Below, piece by piece: positions 47,723 to 59,200 of a stretch of 64,000 bases of DNA. A model generated the notes under the pieces. It was not told the DNA's origin. It was given only the letters and a program-made list of their open reading frames with translations, and made no database searches. The DNA is taken from positions 1,488,001 to 1,552,000 of the forward strand of contig OZ017758.1 of assembly GCA_963969365.1 (NCBI GenBank), given 5' to 3'. The stretch comes from Asterochloris sp. CNOR1 (taxonomy: Eukaryota; Chlorophyta; Trebouxiophyceae; Trebouxiales; Trebouxiaceae). How positions within the stretch are numbered: the first letter of the stretch is position 1; each line of letters begins with the position of its first letter. Made by a program: the position numbers and the translations under genes.

Positions 47723-50700
47723 TCAGCATTTCTGCTTCTTCTGGCGTTTCTTGGCAGCTCTTGCCGCTCGGGGGTTGAATTGGCCTGGCTCTGAATACAG
47801 CATCTCATCTGCATGGCGGCACTCAGAGTTATTGTCTGGGGAAGAGGTGCTGGCATCCCATGCCAAGGCCAGCGCAAGGCACCGCTCAGCAACCCACCCT
47901 GCATGCCCTTATTCCTTAGCTCTGGCTTGTCACCAGTACCCATAGCCTCTGCCACATCAGCACTCTGCAGCTGGGGTACTGCCGCCGCCTGACTGTCACT
48001 CTCTTCCATGCTGACAGGCCCAGCAGACTGCATCTGGAAGTGTGCAGTGGTGGCCTCCTCCAGGGACGGCAGCCCAGCAATCACCGCAGACGTCTGGTGC
48101 CTGAATGCCTGCAGGCCAGAGTGGCATGAAGGCAATCGGCAGCCCAAAGGATGCCTACTCTGGGCCAAAGCTAGGAGCTGGCCTGTGCAGCACCTCACTG
48201 CAGGCCAGACACCAGTGGTACTCGAAAAACAAACTCACAGACGTGTGATGCTAAAGTCTGCCTGACGGGCACGTAGCAGCCAGCGCAGGCAACACAACGC
48301 CTGGGTTCAGGCAGGATGCATAGCCCCTTGCACATGCAGCAGCTTGCCCAGTGAGCCCGAACCACAGGTTTATTTTGGGGGTCTCAGCACAGCACCACTC
48401 CCAGGTAGGCACGTCCTCCTCTGCAGCGTCCTCTGCTGGTGCTCATCGATACTGTGCAGACCATGGCCTTGAAGCAGGTCCCACCGCACCTCATCAGCAT
48501 CAAAGTCTGTCGCCCAGCTGGGCACCAGCTCCGCAGCCGCGTGCCCCTCCTGGCTGCCTCGCGCGGGGGGCAGGGTGTAGAAGGGGATGCGACCATCATT
48601 CCAGTCGTGCAGCACCAGGCGAGCAGCTGCCACCACGTCTGCAGTGCCCCCCCTCTGCAGCTTGCCGCGAGCTGCGGCCACCCTCTGCAAAAACTCTTCC
48701 GCCCCTGCAAAGGCTGGGATGTTGTACACAGTCATCAGCTGCTGGGCTGGGCACCTCTGCACAATCTCGGCCACGGGGGCAGTGGGGTCCTCCAGCTGGT
48801 CGACCTGCAGCAAGAGGGCAAGAACCAGTCAGAGGTGGGGTGATTGTCAGGCCAGAGTAACAGTGGGCTCTGGTGGAGTGGTTTGCTCCTCCAGCAGGAC
48901 CACCTGCAGCAAGGAGGAGGGAGGAGCTGACGGCCAGGCAGGAGATCAGCTGTTGGGCTGGGCACCTCATACAATGTCCGTGGGCAGGCCACATGAGGAT
49001 CAGCTGGTTCCAACCCACTGAAGCAAGCAGGAAAGAGGGGCGATGTGCAAAGCCTTCAATGCAAGGCAAGAGGCTGGGCGCACATGAGCAGCCATCCTTG
49101 ATTTGCACAACCCTCCTGAGCATCAGCGCTCATTGCACATGTAGAACCTTTCTTGCGTGCTCTGCAAAGGCTGTCACCCTGACACACGGGGATGCAAGTC
49201 AAGGCGTCCACGGACAGCACATCAGGCATCGACCTTGATCATGAATGCCATTCCCAGCTGATTGGCGCGCAGCTGCAAGTCCAAGCAGAATCTCCTGGGG
49301 CAGCAAAAGTCCATTGTAGCTGTCAGGTCAGCTCCACCCACATACAATGCATCTGGACAGCAGATTTCCCACGGGCTGCCCTGCTGACGTCAACCCTGAA
49401 GCTGTCGGCCATGTAGTGGCAGCACCACCCCCCCTGATGCTGCGCAGGATCCCTGCTGGTCCTGGCGCCTGCTTCACCAAAGACAATCCCCAATCTGGTC
49501 AACCACCATCATGTTGCAGTAGTGGGAGCGATCACGTATAACACAGTGCGCAGCGCATGTGCGCCATGAGCCCTCACGACCACCCCATTGCATGTTTTTC
49601 TCCTTCCTTTCCAGTCACAACTTCCCGTGTCCAGTCAGCGTAGCCATGCATCTGCAGCGGCACGCACCTTGATGCAATTGCGCAGCGCGCTAGCCCCCTC
49701 AGTCCCCGCGCCTGCCCCGCTGAACACGATTCCGGGACTGTCCAGCAGCCTGACATGCTTGTCCAGCACCACTTCCTGCACCGTCTTGGTCACCCCGGGC
49801 GTGTTGCCCACCTGGGCAGCCCGGCTGCGCTTCAGGCTGTTGATCAGGGAGGACTTGCCCACATTGGGCAGGCCCACTACACCTGCACAGGGACAGACAC
49901 GCCTCTGTGAGAGATAGGATCAGCATGGCAAGACTTTCATAGGGCCCTGTTGAGCTGTGAGCTCCTCCTATACCTGCTGAGCAGGTCCACCATGCTTGCA
50001 CAGGCCCAGCCAACTTGGGCAGCAAAGGGGCCTGTTCTCTCCTGTCCTTTAGGGGCTGTTAGGTCTTGCCCACATGCTAAGGCACCTGAAGGCAGGCGCA
50101 GGAGGTTTGCCTGGCAGCAGCGGCCCTGCTCAGGAAGTCATCACATGTAGGGTGCTATTTGCTATCGGCATGGTGCAAGCCTTGAGACCCTTTCAAAAGC
50201 CTGTCATTGCACAATGCATTGCTAACCTCAGGAGTCTGTCACCCCCCAGGCAAGACGCCCAGAAAGTCACTGTATCAATCGCTGATGCTGTGCCCTGCCA
50301 TGCATCCCCAGCAGACAGAGCACAGGTGCCCCAACGCCTCACCAACAGTGATTGCTGTCTTGACATCAGCGTTGCGGCTGTAGTTCTTCAGCAGCTGCAG
50401 CAGCGCCTCCGCCCCCAGGCACTCGCTGGTTTGCAGGGCACCCTCAGGGGCGGCCCCCACAGGCAGGCGCTTGTGGCTGAGGTGGGATGCCTGCTGCTGG
50501 GTGGAGCACTTGAAGGCCACTGTGGGGAGCTCCTCGCGCAGGTAGGCCAGCCACTTCTCAGCCACCTTTCGGGGCACCAAGTCTGCAGCATGAAGCAGCT
50601 TATCACCGGGTGCATCTTCAACCGACTGCCTGGTTGCTCGAGGCACGCGCCTGTAGACGATGTGCATATTGGCGCAATTGGGGGTCAGGCTGGCTGAAGG

Positions 50701-52892
50701 TAGCAGCAACACGCTGCCAACAGCACACCAGTGCTCAGCATCCCTAGCAATGTAGGAGCCCAAGTCGCCGGACAAAGATTATTGGCACGGCTGCAAAAGC
50801 TGCACCTGGTGACAAACCTTCTAGGTCTAACTGCGAACAGTCAGGACGGCTCACCGATCTTGTTGAGCAGGAGGATGACCTTCTTGTCTGACCCTGAGCG
50901 CCGCACAATGCGCTCCACATCGGTGCAGCGGCAGGCCAGAGGGTCCCGCGCGTCCAGCACCTCAATGACCACATCTGCTGCCTCCACCACCTTCATGAAC
51001 TCACGGTAGAAAGCCTTGCGGGTGCCATCTGCAGGCAGCAGCGTGTTGTTGATGATGGCTTTCTGACTGACAGCACCTGCGGGCAGCATGTGTACTGTCC
51101 CATGGCTGCTTCCAGAATTGACCTAGAGGTGGTACCAGATGCTACCCCATGATGAGGTGACCTCAGACATGCATGGCACGGAAACAACCAGCCCACCTCT
51201 GTCCTGCTGGACCCCTTTCAGGCAGCCGCGGCCAATCGCCTGCTCGGTGCCTGCCTGCATCGCCGGCACCTCCTGCTGCATCGACTTTACAGCTGCCACT
51301 CTTTCCCACAGCGGTCAGCTGCAGACCACAACAAGCACACCTGCGCTGTGGCCCTGCAGCCTCAGCCCGCTCTAGCCCCTCCTGCAGGCACCTGAGGCCC
51401 CTGCGCCTGCTCAGAAGGCTGCCTGTCTCCCCTGCACCTGCTGCTGCACCTGCTGCTGCCCCTGTTCCAAGCTGCCGCACTATTCACACCTGCAGCCTGC
51501 CCCTGCAGGCTCACCTGTGTCCCGGGGGGACCCCCCTTCCTGGACACCTGAGGCCCCTGCCTGCCGTCCCTGCACCTCCTGCTGCACCTGCTTGGCAGCC
51601 ACCACAACATGCAGGCCTTCAGCGATGCCCTGCGGCCCCACCTCGGTCCCCGCTGGGCCCCTTCCCCGGCACCTGGGCCCCCTGCGCCGCCTCAAAGGCC
51701 GCCTGCTTCTGCTGCACCTCCCGCTGCACCTGCTCCATGGAGGCCCCCTCCGCAGGCACCTCCGCCATCTCATCGTCTGCCTCAGGCTCTGAACCAGAGC
51801 CATCGCTCATGTGTGGCTGTGCTGCCCCAGGGTGCAGGCCTGCTGCTGCTGCAGCCTGCAGGGTGTAAGGTGTAAGATTGTGGGGTCAAGCCTTTGGTGG
51901 AACAGGTCCTGGCGCAGAGTGCGGCAGGGCTGCCAAGGCAAATTGATTTCAGAGGGGACAAAGGTGTCCCTGTGACATCAGAGCGAACGAACATGTAGAG
52001 CATGGCCAATGTGTTTACTGACACCAGTGGGCTGTGCACGACAACAGATGAGCAATGTCTGGGAGCCTGCCTGTGCGTGCAGCGTAGCACGGCATGAGGT
52101 CATCCCAGCCAGCCTCTTTTCTCTGCTGACATGCACCGCTGTGCTCATCAAACATGCTGCACCCAGCCCAACATCTCTGTGCAGTTGAGCTGCCCTGTGC
52201 CCAGGGCAAACTGCTAAGTGTGCAAGCCCTCTGCATGAGGACAGCACGTGCAATCGCCCGGCAGCACTTGGCAAGCAGTCACACAGGGCCCGAGTCCATC
52301 AGCGGGTGATACTGTGCTGCCCAGCAAGCCACCTCAGTCAGTATACACCTCCTTGCTCAGTCTGTATGCAATCCTCGTGGATGCAATGTCAGGGTCATGG
52401 AGCCTCATACAAAAGCACCTGTGCTGTCCGTCGGGCCTCCTTGCGGGCCTTGTCATCAGCCTGCATGCGCTGCTTCTCCCAGGCCAGCTCCTTGAGCAGC
52501 TCCTCCTTGAAGGGCCACTGTGCGGGGATCCCAGGGTCCTTGGGGGCAACCTTCTTCTTGCTGCCGCCCGCCTTGCGCTGCGCCTTGGACTGCTTGCGGT
52601 GGTGCTCCTTCACCTGCAGGGGGCTGGTGAACTTGATGGGCAGGTGTCTGCAGAACTATGGGAGGCACAGGCTTCAACAGAGCCACCGAGTCAGGGAGAC
52701 AGGCCTGCAGGCTCTCTGCCTGGCGTCTGGTGGCACAAGCAGTGGCAGTGGCGTAACTCCTTGCACTGGGGCACCAGATGATCACTTGGTGCTGGCTTGG
52801 AACCTGCAAAGGGCCCGCACCTTCTTCTTGATTTTGTATTTCTTGCTGAGCGTCATACGCTTGGACTTGCTCCCCTTGCTCTTCTTTGGCAT
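47723..52892 (-). CDS. GNL3: Nucleostemin-like nucleolar GTPase
   Basis: Exons recognised: 52892-52821, 52613-52419, 51816-51673, 51076-50855, 50582-50343, 49882-49668, 48804-48490, 48108-47934, 47835-47723. Their sum leaves exons 3 and 4 out of phase, so a small exon between 51076 and 51673 is missing from my model. The N-terminus is a basic nucleolar signal ([20 protein letters not shown]) plus an acidic coiled coil. The GTPase is circularly permuted: G4 LLLNKIDLVP comes first, then G1 [11 protein letters not shown]2 region NTPGVTK and G3 [19 protein letters not shown] precedes G4 as in all YlqF/GNL proteins. The C-terminus is basic ([11 protein letters not shown]). It resembles GNL3/nucleostemin and plant NSN1, required for pre-60S maturation in the nucleolus. 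Confidence 0.93.
48940..49012 (-). repeat. Decayed copy of the start of nucleostemin exon 7
   Basis: The exon reads, on + DNA, ATCAGCTGCTGGGCTGGGCA then CCTCCAGCTGGTCGAC beside its acceptor (48734-48804). The intron repeats ATCAGCTGTTGGGCTGGGCA and later GATCAGCTGGTTCC at 48943-49011, about 210 bp away. Confidence 0.75.
51235..51605 (-). repeat. Tandem pseudo-exons after nucleostemin exon 3
   Basis: Exon 3 ends with [20 protein letters not shown]. The following intron, read in the coding direction, contains [19 protein letters not shown] (about 51530-51600), then [14 protein letters not shown] before a stop (about 51405-51470), and a weaker [12 protein letters not shown] (about 51250-51290). 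Each is followed by a CAGGTG-type junction. These look like three successive duplications of the exon end, now decayed. One might still be the missing small exon. Confidence 0.7.
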
Positions 52893-53472
52893 GGTGCCTG
52901 GCTGCCTGTCTCAATTGTCCTGGCAAAAAAAGTAAAGTTGCCTGCAAAGTCAAGACTTTGGCTAGTTGAGTTTGTACCTGCTCCTGGATTACTGGATGAT
53001 TGCTGCAACAAAGCAGCACCCCAGACTCGAGCAAGCACCTACTTGCAGTGATCTGGCGGCTGCAAAACACTACTAACTGTTGGGTGCGAGTGGCTAGTTG
53101 GTCTGTCACGTTTTGATGAGGCAAAATCCTCTTCTTGCAGCTGTTCGATGATGTTTGACTACGTTGAGTAACGTTAGGTCAAAACATTTGCATTCCATCA
53201 AGCTGACCTACCTTTATTGATCTGCTGTGACAGGGTTGCTTCCGTGTCTCTGTGCAATGCGCAAATTGCTTTTCCCGCCAGGTTGCGTGCCTTATGTCAG
53301 TACCCTGAGGTTGACGTAGGGTCTTCTGATATTCCCCGCCAGACTGACATAAGGCTGATTTTAGGCTGATCTGGCTGAGGCTGGCAGGTCATTTGAACCT
53401 CTGTTGCTCATCACGAACTGTGGCAACTTGAGCAGATTACACCTAGTTTGCCACAGCGCTTGCAACTGAGCG
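52893..53472. promoter_or_regulatory. Divergent upstream region of the nucleostemin-like and epimerase genes
   Basis: About 580 bases, visibly more AT-rich than the surroundings in its second half. It contains GATGTTTGACT at 53150-53160 and TGACCTACCT at 53204-53213, a pair repeated with near-equal spacing upstream of the SAXO gene. Confidence 0.5.
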
Positions 53473-55858
53473 ATGCATATCTTTCTGACAGGAGCCTCTG
53501 GCTTCATAGGCCAGAGGGTTGCGGATGAGCTGCTTAGCAATGGACATCGGGTCACAGCCCTGGCAAGGAGCGACGAGTCAGCAAAGCAACTGACGGGCAG
53601 GGGCATCAAGGTACGTCATGTTTGACAGTGTACATACAACGCCTGTTCATCATGTCAGGGCTGCCTCACTGCTTGTATCTGCCTTGCCTTGTTGAAGTTC
53701 GCAGCGTGCTCATACACGTGTAGCGTAAGACCCACATCATTCACTTAGCCCATTGACTGTAGGTTGTAAGGGGGGACCTGCACAGCCTGGAGACTGCTGC
53801 AGAAGCAGCACAAGCGTCAGACGGGGTAAGCGTGACCAGCAAGCTCTTCTTCAGGACCAATGTGAGCGCGTCAACTTTGGGATGCAAGTGTCAGTCTCGT
53901 CAGCCTGACTGTTGCAGGTTATCCACCTGGCATTCAGCCGCGACTCCGACTTTGTAGAGGGATGCGCTGTGGAGCAGAAGTTCGTGACTACCATCAACAA
54001 TGCTCTTGCAGGCAAGGGCTTCACCCAACATACAGCTGCATGGCGGAAAGCCAAGCACGTCTCAGGTTGCTCTGCATTACCACAGGTGGTCTCAGCCATG
54101 CTGCAAGACTGTCCCTTGAAATGAAAGCTTTGCCACATGACATAAATATGTGCCAGCTCACACCTGTGCCACAGGCAGTGGGCTGCAACTCGCACAGGCA
54201 GTGGGCTGCAAAAGCCACTCAGGGCTACACTGAGCCATGCAACTTAGGATGTTGCTTATCGTCAGCCCTGTGCCATTGGGTGGCCCCCTCATCAATCCTG
54301 CCCTGCAGGCTCTGGCAAGCCGTTTGTGACGACCTCAGGCAGCGCCATGGCTGGCGACTCTGGAGCGGACTCCTTCACAGAGGAGAAGCCTGGCTTCGGC
54401 CCCCGGGCTGAGGCATCTGAGACCGCAGTACTCAAGGTCATTGTGGGGTACACAACAGTTGGGAGTGCGAGCCTGTGCCAATCACCCTGTTCCAAACAGT
54501 GACATCAAGTTTTTCTTCCATTGCCAGCTGCACCATTTGGCTTTGGGTGGGTCCCAAATAGGTCACTGTCCGCTTACCAAACACTGTTTGTACCCCTTTG
54601 CAAATGTTACAAGTGTTGTTGTGAGCGCATCAAATCATAGAGGTGGCATGCCACCGCTAGCTGCCTTGCTGCTGCCTTGATGTTCCAGGTAGTGCGCCCA
54701 TGCCCACCATACACATCTGCAGCAGTTTGATCTTATGCTTCAGTGCACAGACGGCCAGCTGAGCACAAACATGACGCATTCCTGGGTCCTGTTCTTTGGT
54801 TTGAGGGACAAGTTGCAGTCTATCATTCTCTTGCACCAATTGTTTCTGTGAACCCGGATATGTATACCTGCTCATGCACAACCCAGAGCTCGCCCTGAGT
54901 GCTGCTGATCAAGCTGTGCAGTGTGTGGTTTTGCCCCCGCACCTTTCCCCTACATGAGCATGCAGCTGCGCACAGCGCTTAACAGCTTCTCTGCTGTCCC
55001 TCAGGGTGCTGGTGAGGGGGTGCGGTCTATGGTTCTGCGCTTGCCTCTGGTGTATTTTGAGGGGCCCTGGACCAGCACATTCAATGTCCCCATGTTCAAA
55101 GGCCTACAGCAGATTGCCAAGCAGGCCGGATTTGTCCCCTACCTTGGATCAGGTGAGAACCTGCGGGGTACCCTGCGAGGGCTTGCAGCCTCGCGTGCAT
55201 GCACATGCTGCCACCTCAACCAGAGCCATCATCTGATGTGTGTCTTGGCCAGCGCCTCGACCGGTGTCCTGGTGTTGTATGAAGGCTGGGTGGAAGAAAG
55301 CACATTGAGCACATGCTTTCGACAGGGCTCAAGAGGTGCTCATCCATGGGATACAGCATGAGTTGCTTCGCCTGTAGAATGACCAGCAAGCACCCCCCAT
55401 CATGTGCAAGCTGTGCCTGAGCCACCAGCCTACCCAACTGTACTCAACCCCTCTGCATGCACCTTTATCACAAGAAGAAGTCATTTCAGGATGCCCGTGT
55501 ACCCGCAGGCCAGCAAAAGTTCTCCTACGTGCATGTGGACGACTGTGCTGCTGCATACCTGGCAGCCATCCAGCACGGCAAAGCTGGGAACATCTACCAC
55601 ATCGGTGCCCCCGAGCCCCTCACAACTATGGGACTGGCCAAGGCTATTGCCGCACGGCTCAGCAGCACAGAGCAGGATTTCCCTGTCAAGCAGGTGGCAC
55701 AAGACGATGCTGCGAGCCTGATTGCAAACCCCATATTCATCTTCTTCCTCTCCATCAGCAGCTGGATGGATGTCAGCAAGGCCCAGCGAGAGCTGAAATG
55801 GCAAGTCAAGCCAAGGAAGGACTTGGCAACTGCGATTGTTGAGGCTGCATCAAGTTGA
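53473..55858 (+). CDS. NAD(P)-dependent epimerase/dehydratase (extended SDR)
   Basis: Six exons (53473-53610, 53763-53825, 53918-54011, 54309-54436, 55005-55152, 55509-55858) encode 306 residues. The N-terminus has the Rossmann glycine motif TGASGFIG (residues 6-13), followed by VVRGDLHS and VIHLAFSRD. FVTTSGSAMAGD stands where the catalytic Ser lies, then SMVLRLPLVYFEGPW and FSYVHVDDCAAAYLAA, typical of atypical or extended short-chain dehydrogenases. In the classic family the active site is YxxxK; a clear YxxxK is not seen, so it may bind NAD(P) without classic epimerase chemistry, as in atypical SDRs. The substrate is unknown. The third intron starts with GC (GCAAGG). No transit peptide is evident, since the Rossmann fold begins at residue 2. 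Confidence 0.9.
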
Positions 55859-56242
55859 CCATAGCTGCAGCTGCATCAGATCGAGCACAGCAGCAACCAT
55901 GATATCCATAAAGCCACATGCCTGTGTGCTCTCTTATTCAACTAAAGCCTGTACAGTTGTTTGATGTTTGACTGAGTTGAATAGGTTAAGATACTACTTG
56001 CCTTCTTGCGGTTTGACCTACCTACTTTCTTCAGCGCGCGCTGTGACCAAGTGTTCCGAGTAACGCTGCACCCCTTCCAGCTGACAGCATCGGCGGCAGG
56101 CATATCAGGCAGCTCACCACCTGCATTGCCCAATCACCAGGTCAGCCTAAAGGGATGGTCAGGTCTGCTGGACTTTGGGGCAGCGCCTCTGAGTCCCGAA
56201 TGCACATGCAGGCACTAGGAGCCTAGGAAGAGGCGGTCCAGG
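55859..56242 (+). promoter_or_regulatory. Upstream region of the SAXO-Hsp70 gene with shared module
   Basis: About 385 bases after the epimerase stop. GATGTTTGACT lies at 55963-55973 and TGACCTACCT at 56014-56023, 51 bases apart start to start. The same two words lie 54 bases apart upstream of the epimerase. Sequence around the first word also agrees (GTTGA and TA follow in both). Confidence 0.45.
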
Positions 56243-59200
56243 ATGGCTGGACAGACAGAGCCCCAGTTCCAGGACGACTTTGCCACTCCCTCCTCTGCCC
56301 ATGAGTCTTACCACCCCATCGCCATCCAGCTGTATGGGCATGCCAACAAGTTCAATGCCACAACGACCAACAGGGTGAGGCACAGTGGAGTGACATCACA
56401 CCTGTGGGCGGTTGGGCATGTGGCATGCCATCTGGGACAGGCAGCTCCAGTCTCAAGGGTATTGGCCTCTGGCTTCTGCAGGCCCAATATGACACATGTT
56501 TTGTGAAAGCAGTGTAGTGGCACAGCTGCACACAGCACTTTCGGTTTCTTGAATGGGCTGTCCTTGCGCCCACCACGGTGGCTCAATCGCTGCTTTGCGT
56601 GCCACATGGCTGTGCAGCCTGTCTTCGGCTCAGCCAACGCCTGTGGCGCCCAGCTGGCAGCACATGTTGTAGACCTGCAGCCCTGCAATCTGCTGATTTG
56701 CCAGCCCCCGGCGGGCACCTATGCGGGATACCAGCAGCCTTGGGAGACCTGCTGCTGAGCACGTGCCTGCTTTGTTATGGCCTGTCTGTCACGAGCAGCC
56801 CCATTCACGCACAGTGTCTGACCCAGGTGCTCGCTCCCCGCTGGGTGAGCTCTGGCAGTGGGATGTCTCTGTGTCAGTGTCACTCCCTCTGATGGGCACA
56901 CTCCTGCCTTTGCTGCCTGCAGGATGCGCTGATGAAGCAGAGCTGCAGAGCCCACTCAGCCTCCAATGTGCTGGTTCCAGTTTTGCACTGCCCACCTGCA
57001 ATGCACAACGCTTGCCGTAGGCGCCACTTGAGGCACATCCTGATTTCCCATTTTTCACCTGCCCTGCTGCTACAGCAGGATGCAGACGAGCAGGGGGAGC
57101 TCCTTCAGTGCAATTCATATGCTTGCCACTCTTCAGAAGGAGCGCAAGCAGTGGGAGGCGCCTCTCGGCCTGGCAAACATCCTCTCAATCTTTGACTCCA
57201 GTCATGGCCTTACCTGCAGGATGCATACAAGTGGTGGGGCCTGCCTCTGGCCCACCAACAGGCAGCCGTGCTGCTGGCCAAGTGGCTGTCCTGACAGACA
57301 AGCATCAGCAGTGGGCACGCCCAGTTTCACTACCTACGCTCTTTTCTGAGTGGGCCTGCCACTGCCTTGTAGACCCATGCGCATGCACCCACTGACTGCA
57401 GGATGAGTACAAGCAGTGGGAGCTGCCTGAGAGGCACATGCATGCCCCCGCGGCAGCACGCCCCCAGGTGCCTTTTGAGGGGACCAGCAGCTACCATGAT
57501 GCCTATCATCCCCACCAGCTGGAGGCGCGGGTGCCGGTGCATGTGGAGCCCTACAAGGGTGAGGTGCACCTGTACCAAGCGTCTGGGTGGAGACTGAGGG
57601 TAGACTTGAAGTCTGTCAATCAGCTGGAGGCACGGTGGCAGTGAGTGGAGCCCAACAAGGGTGCGCTGTTGAGCACCATCCATCTGAGCATGCTGCTCGA
57701 TGATACAGTGTTGGCGTGGCTGGGGCAGGGGCGCCGGTGCATGCAAAGCTCTGCAAGGGTGAGGCACACCGGCGGCCACCCTGAGCACCTGTGTGCAGCC
57801 TGCATGGCTCACTGCATGCTTGCTTTAGCACATGCTGCCCTGTGTTTGCTGCTGGACGCACAACAGCATGCAAATCAGTGCGAGGAGGCTAGTGCATGTG
57901 GAGGACTATAAGGGATGAGCGGCGTCTTTGATGTTGGGGCAAGCGGGCTGCAGCGCTAGGCAACGACAGCTGGAGTGCAGATGGAGCCCTACAGGGGTGC
58001 CTGGAGCAGTCCACACAAAAGGCCCCTTGCCGCTGCTCAAAATCTGGCTGCTGCTGCTGAAGCAGAGCCAGAGAGGATAAGTTTGAATGGGGCCTGTTCA
58101 GCCCTGCAGCCGGTCGCTACTTTTGCCTGCTGTCTGTCAAACTTTGCTGCAATGCTGTCCTTTGGGCAGATGAGCAACATGCGCCTCGCTGCCTCTCAAG
58201 CTGCGGTTCACAGCTTGCCCACCTGCTGCCGGTTGGGAAGAGTAGCTGACTTCTCCTGCTCCCATGCGCTGCTGCAGCTGCCTTAACCCACATGACCGCC
58301 CGCCTCCCACCCTGCAGGCACCGGGGTGAAGTTTGACGCCACAAGCAGCTACCACGACCAGTACCCAGCACACGCGCTGCAGCAGCGCTCGCCGATGGCG
58401 CCTGTGACGCCCAAGCGGGACACCGGCAAGTTTGATGGGACCAGCTCCTACAAGGTGGGCTACAAGGTTGTCTATGCATGCCAGTCCCTGCTGCTTGGTG
58501 TCAGGCTGTCAGTTGAGCATACTCCTGCTGTGCTGCCATTAAGCTTGGGGCTATATAGCCTCATTCAGACCAATGCCAGTCCTGGCCTGGTGCAGCTATG
58601 GCACTCCCTATGCTATTCAATGCAGTTCGCAACCCGGCCAAGCACCGCTGGCACTGCAGCTCACCCTGACCGTACAGACCAAGCCCTGCCGTGCATGGCG
58701 CTGGCTGGACCACAATTTGAGCCTGGCTGAGCCACAGGTCAGGCTCCTGGCTGACTTGTGGTGCTCTCTGTCTGCTGCAGGACCAGTACCCGGCGTACCA
58801 GGTGGAGCCCCATGTGCCCCAGCATGGGCCCAAGTATGAGCACAAGAGCGTGCCCTTCGACGCTACCACCACTAACCAGGTGTGGGTCAACACTGCAACA
58901 CATCCTTTTGTCGTATTGAGCGTGCTGCCGCCCTCAGCAGACACAGTGATGGGACTACACAGCTCGAAAACATCCAGGGTAGACCCATCTGGCATGCTGA
59001 AGCTTGCAGCATGAGCAGTTTGCTGCACACCATCCTGCAATCTCTGGCTGTGATCACAGAGCAAACACTTGCATGCATGCTGCAAAGACTGCTTCTCACT
59101 TTGTCATCCTGAGAGCTGCCGCATTGGCTTCCAGCATCCATCTGCTTGCTGCAGATACACAATAGGCAAGTTGCAGGCTCCTCAGGCTGCTGTGTTGGGG

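Noticed and set aside
56915-58000. Tandem blocks as a transposon or introner array
   Set aside because: The blocks match the adjacent exon edges, not each other's flanks. No terminal inverted repeats or target-site duplications were seen.
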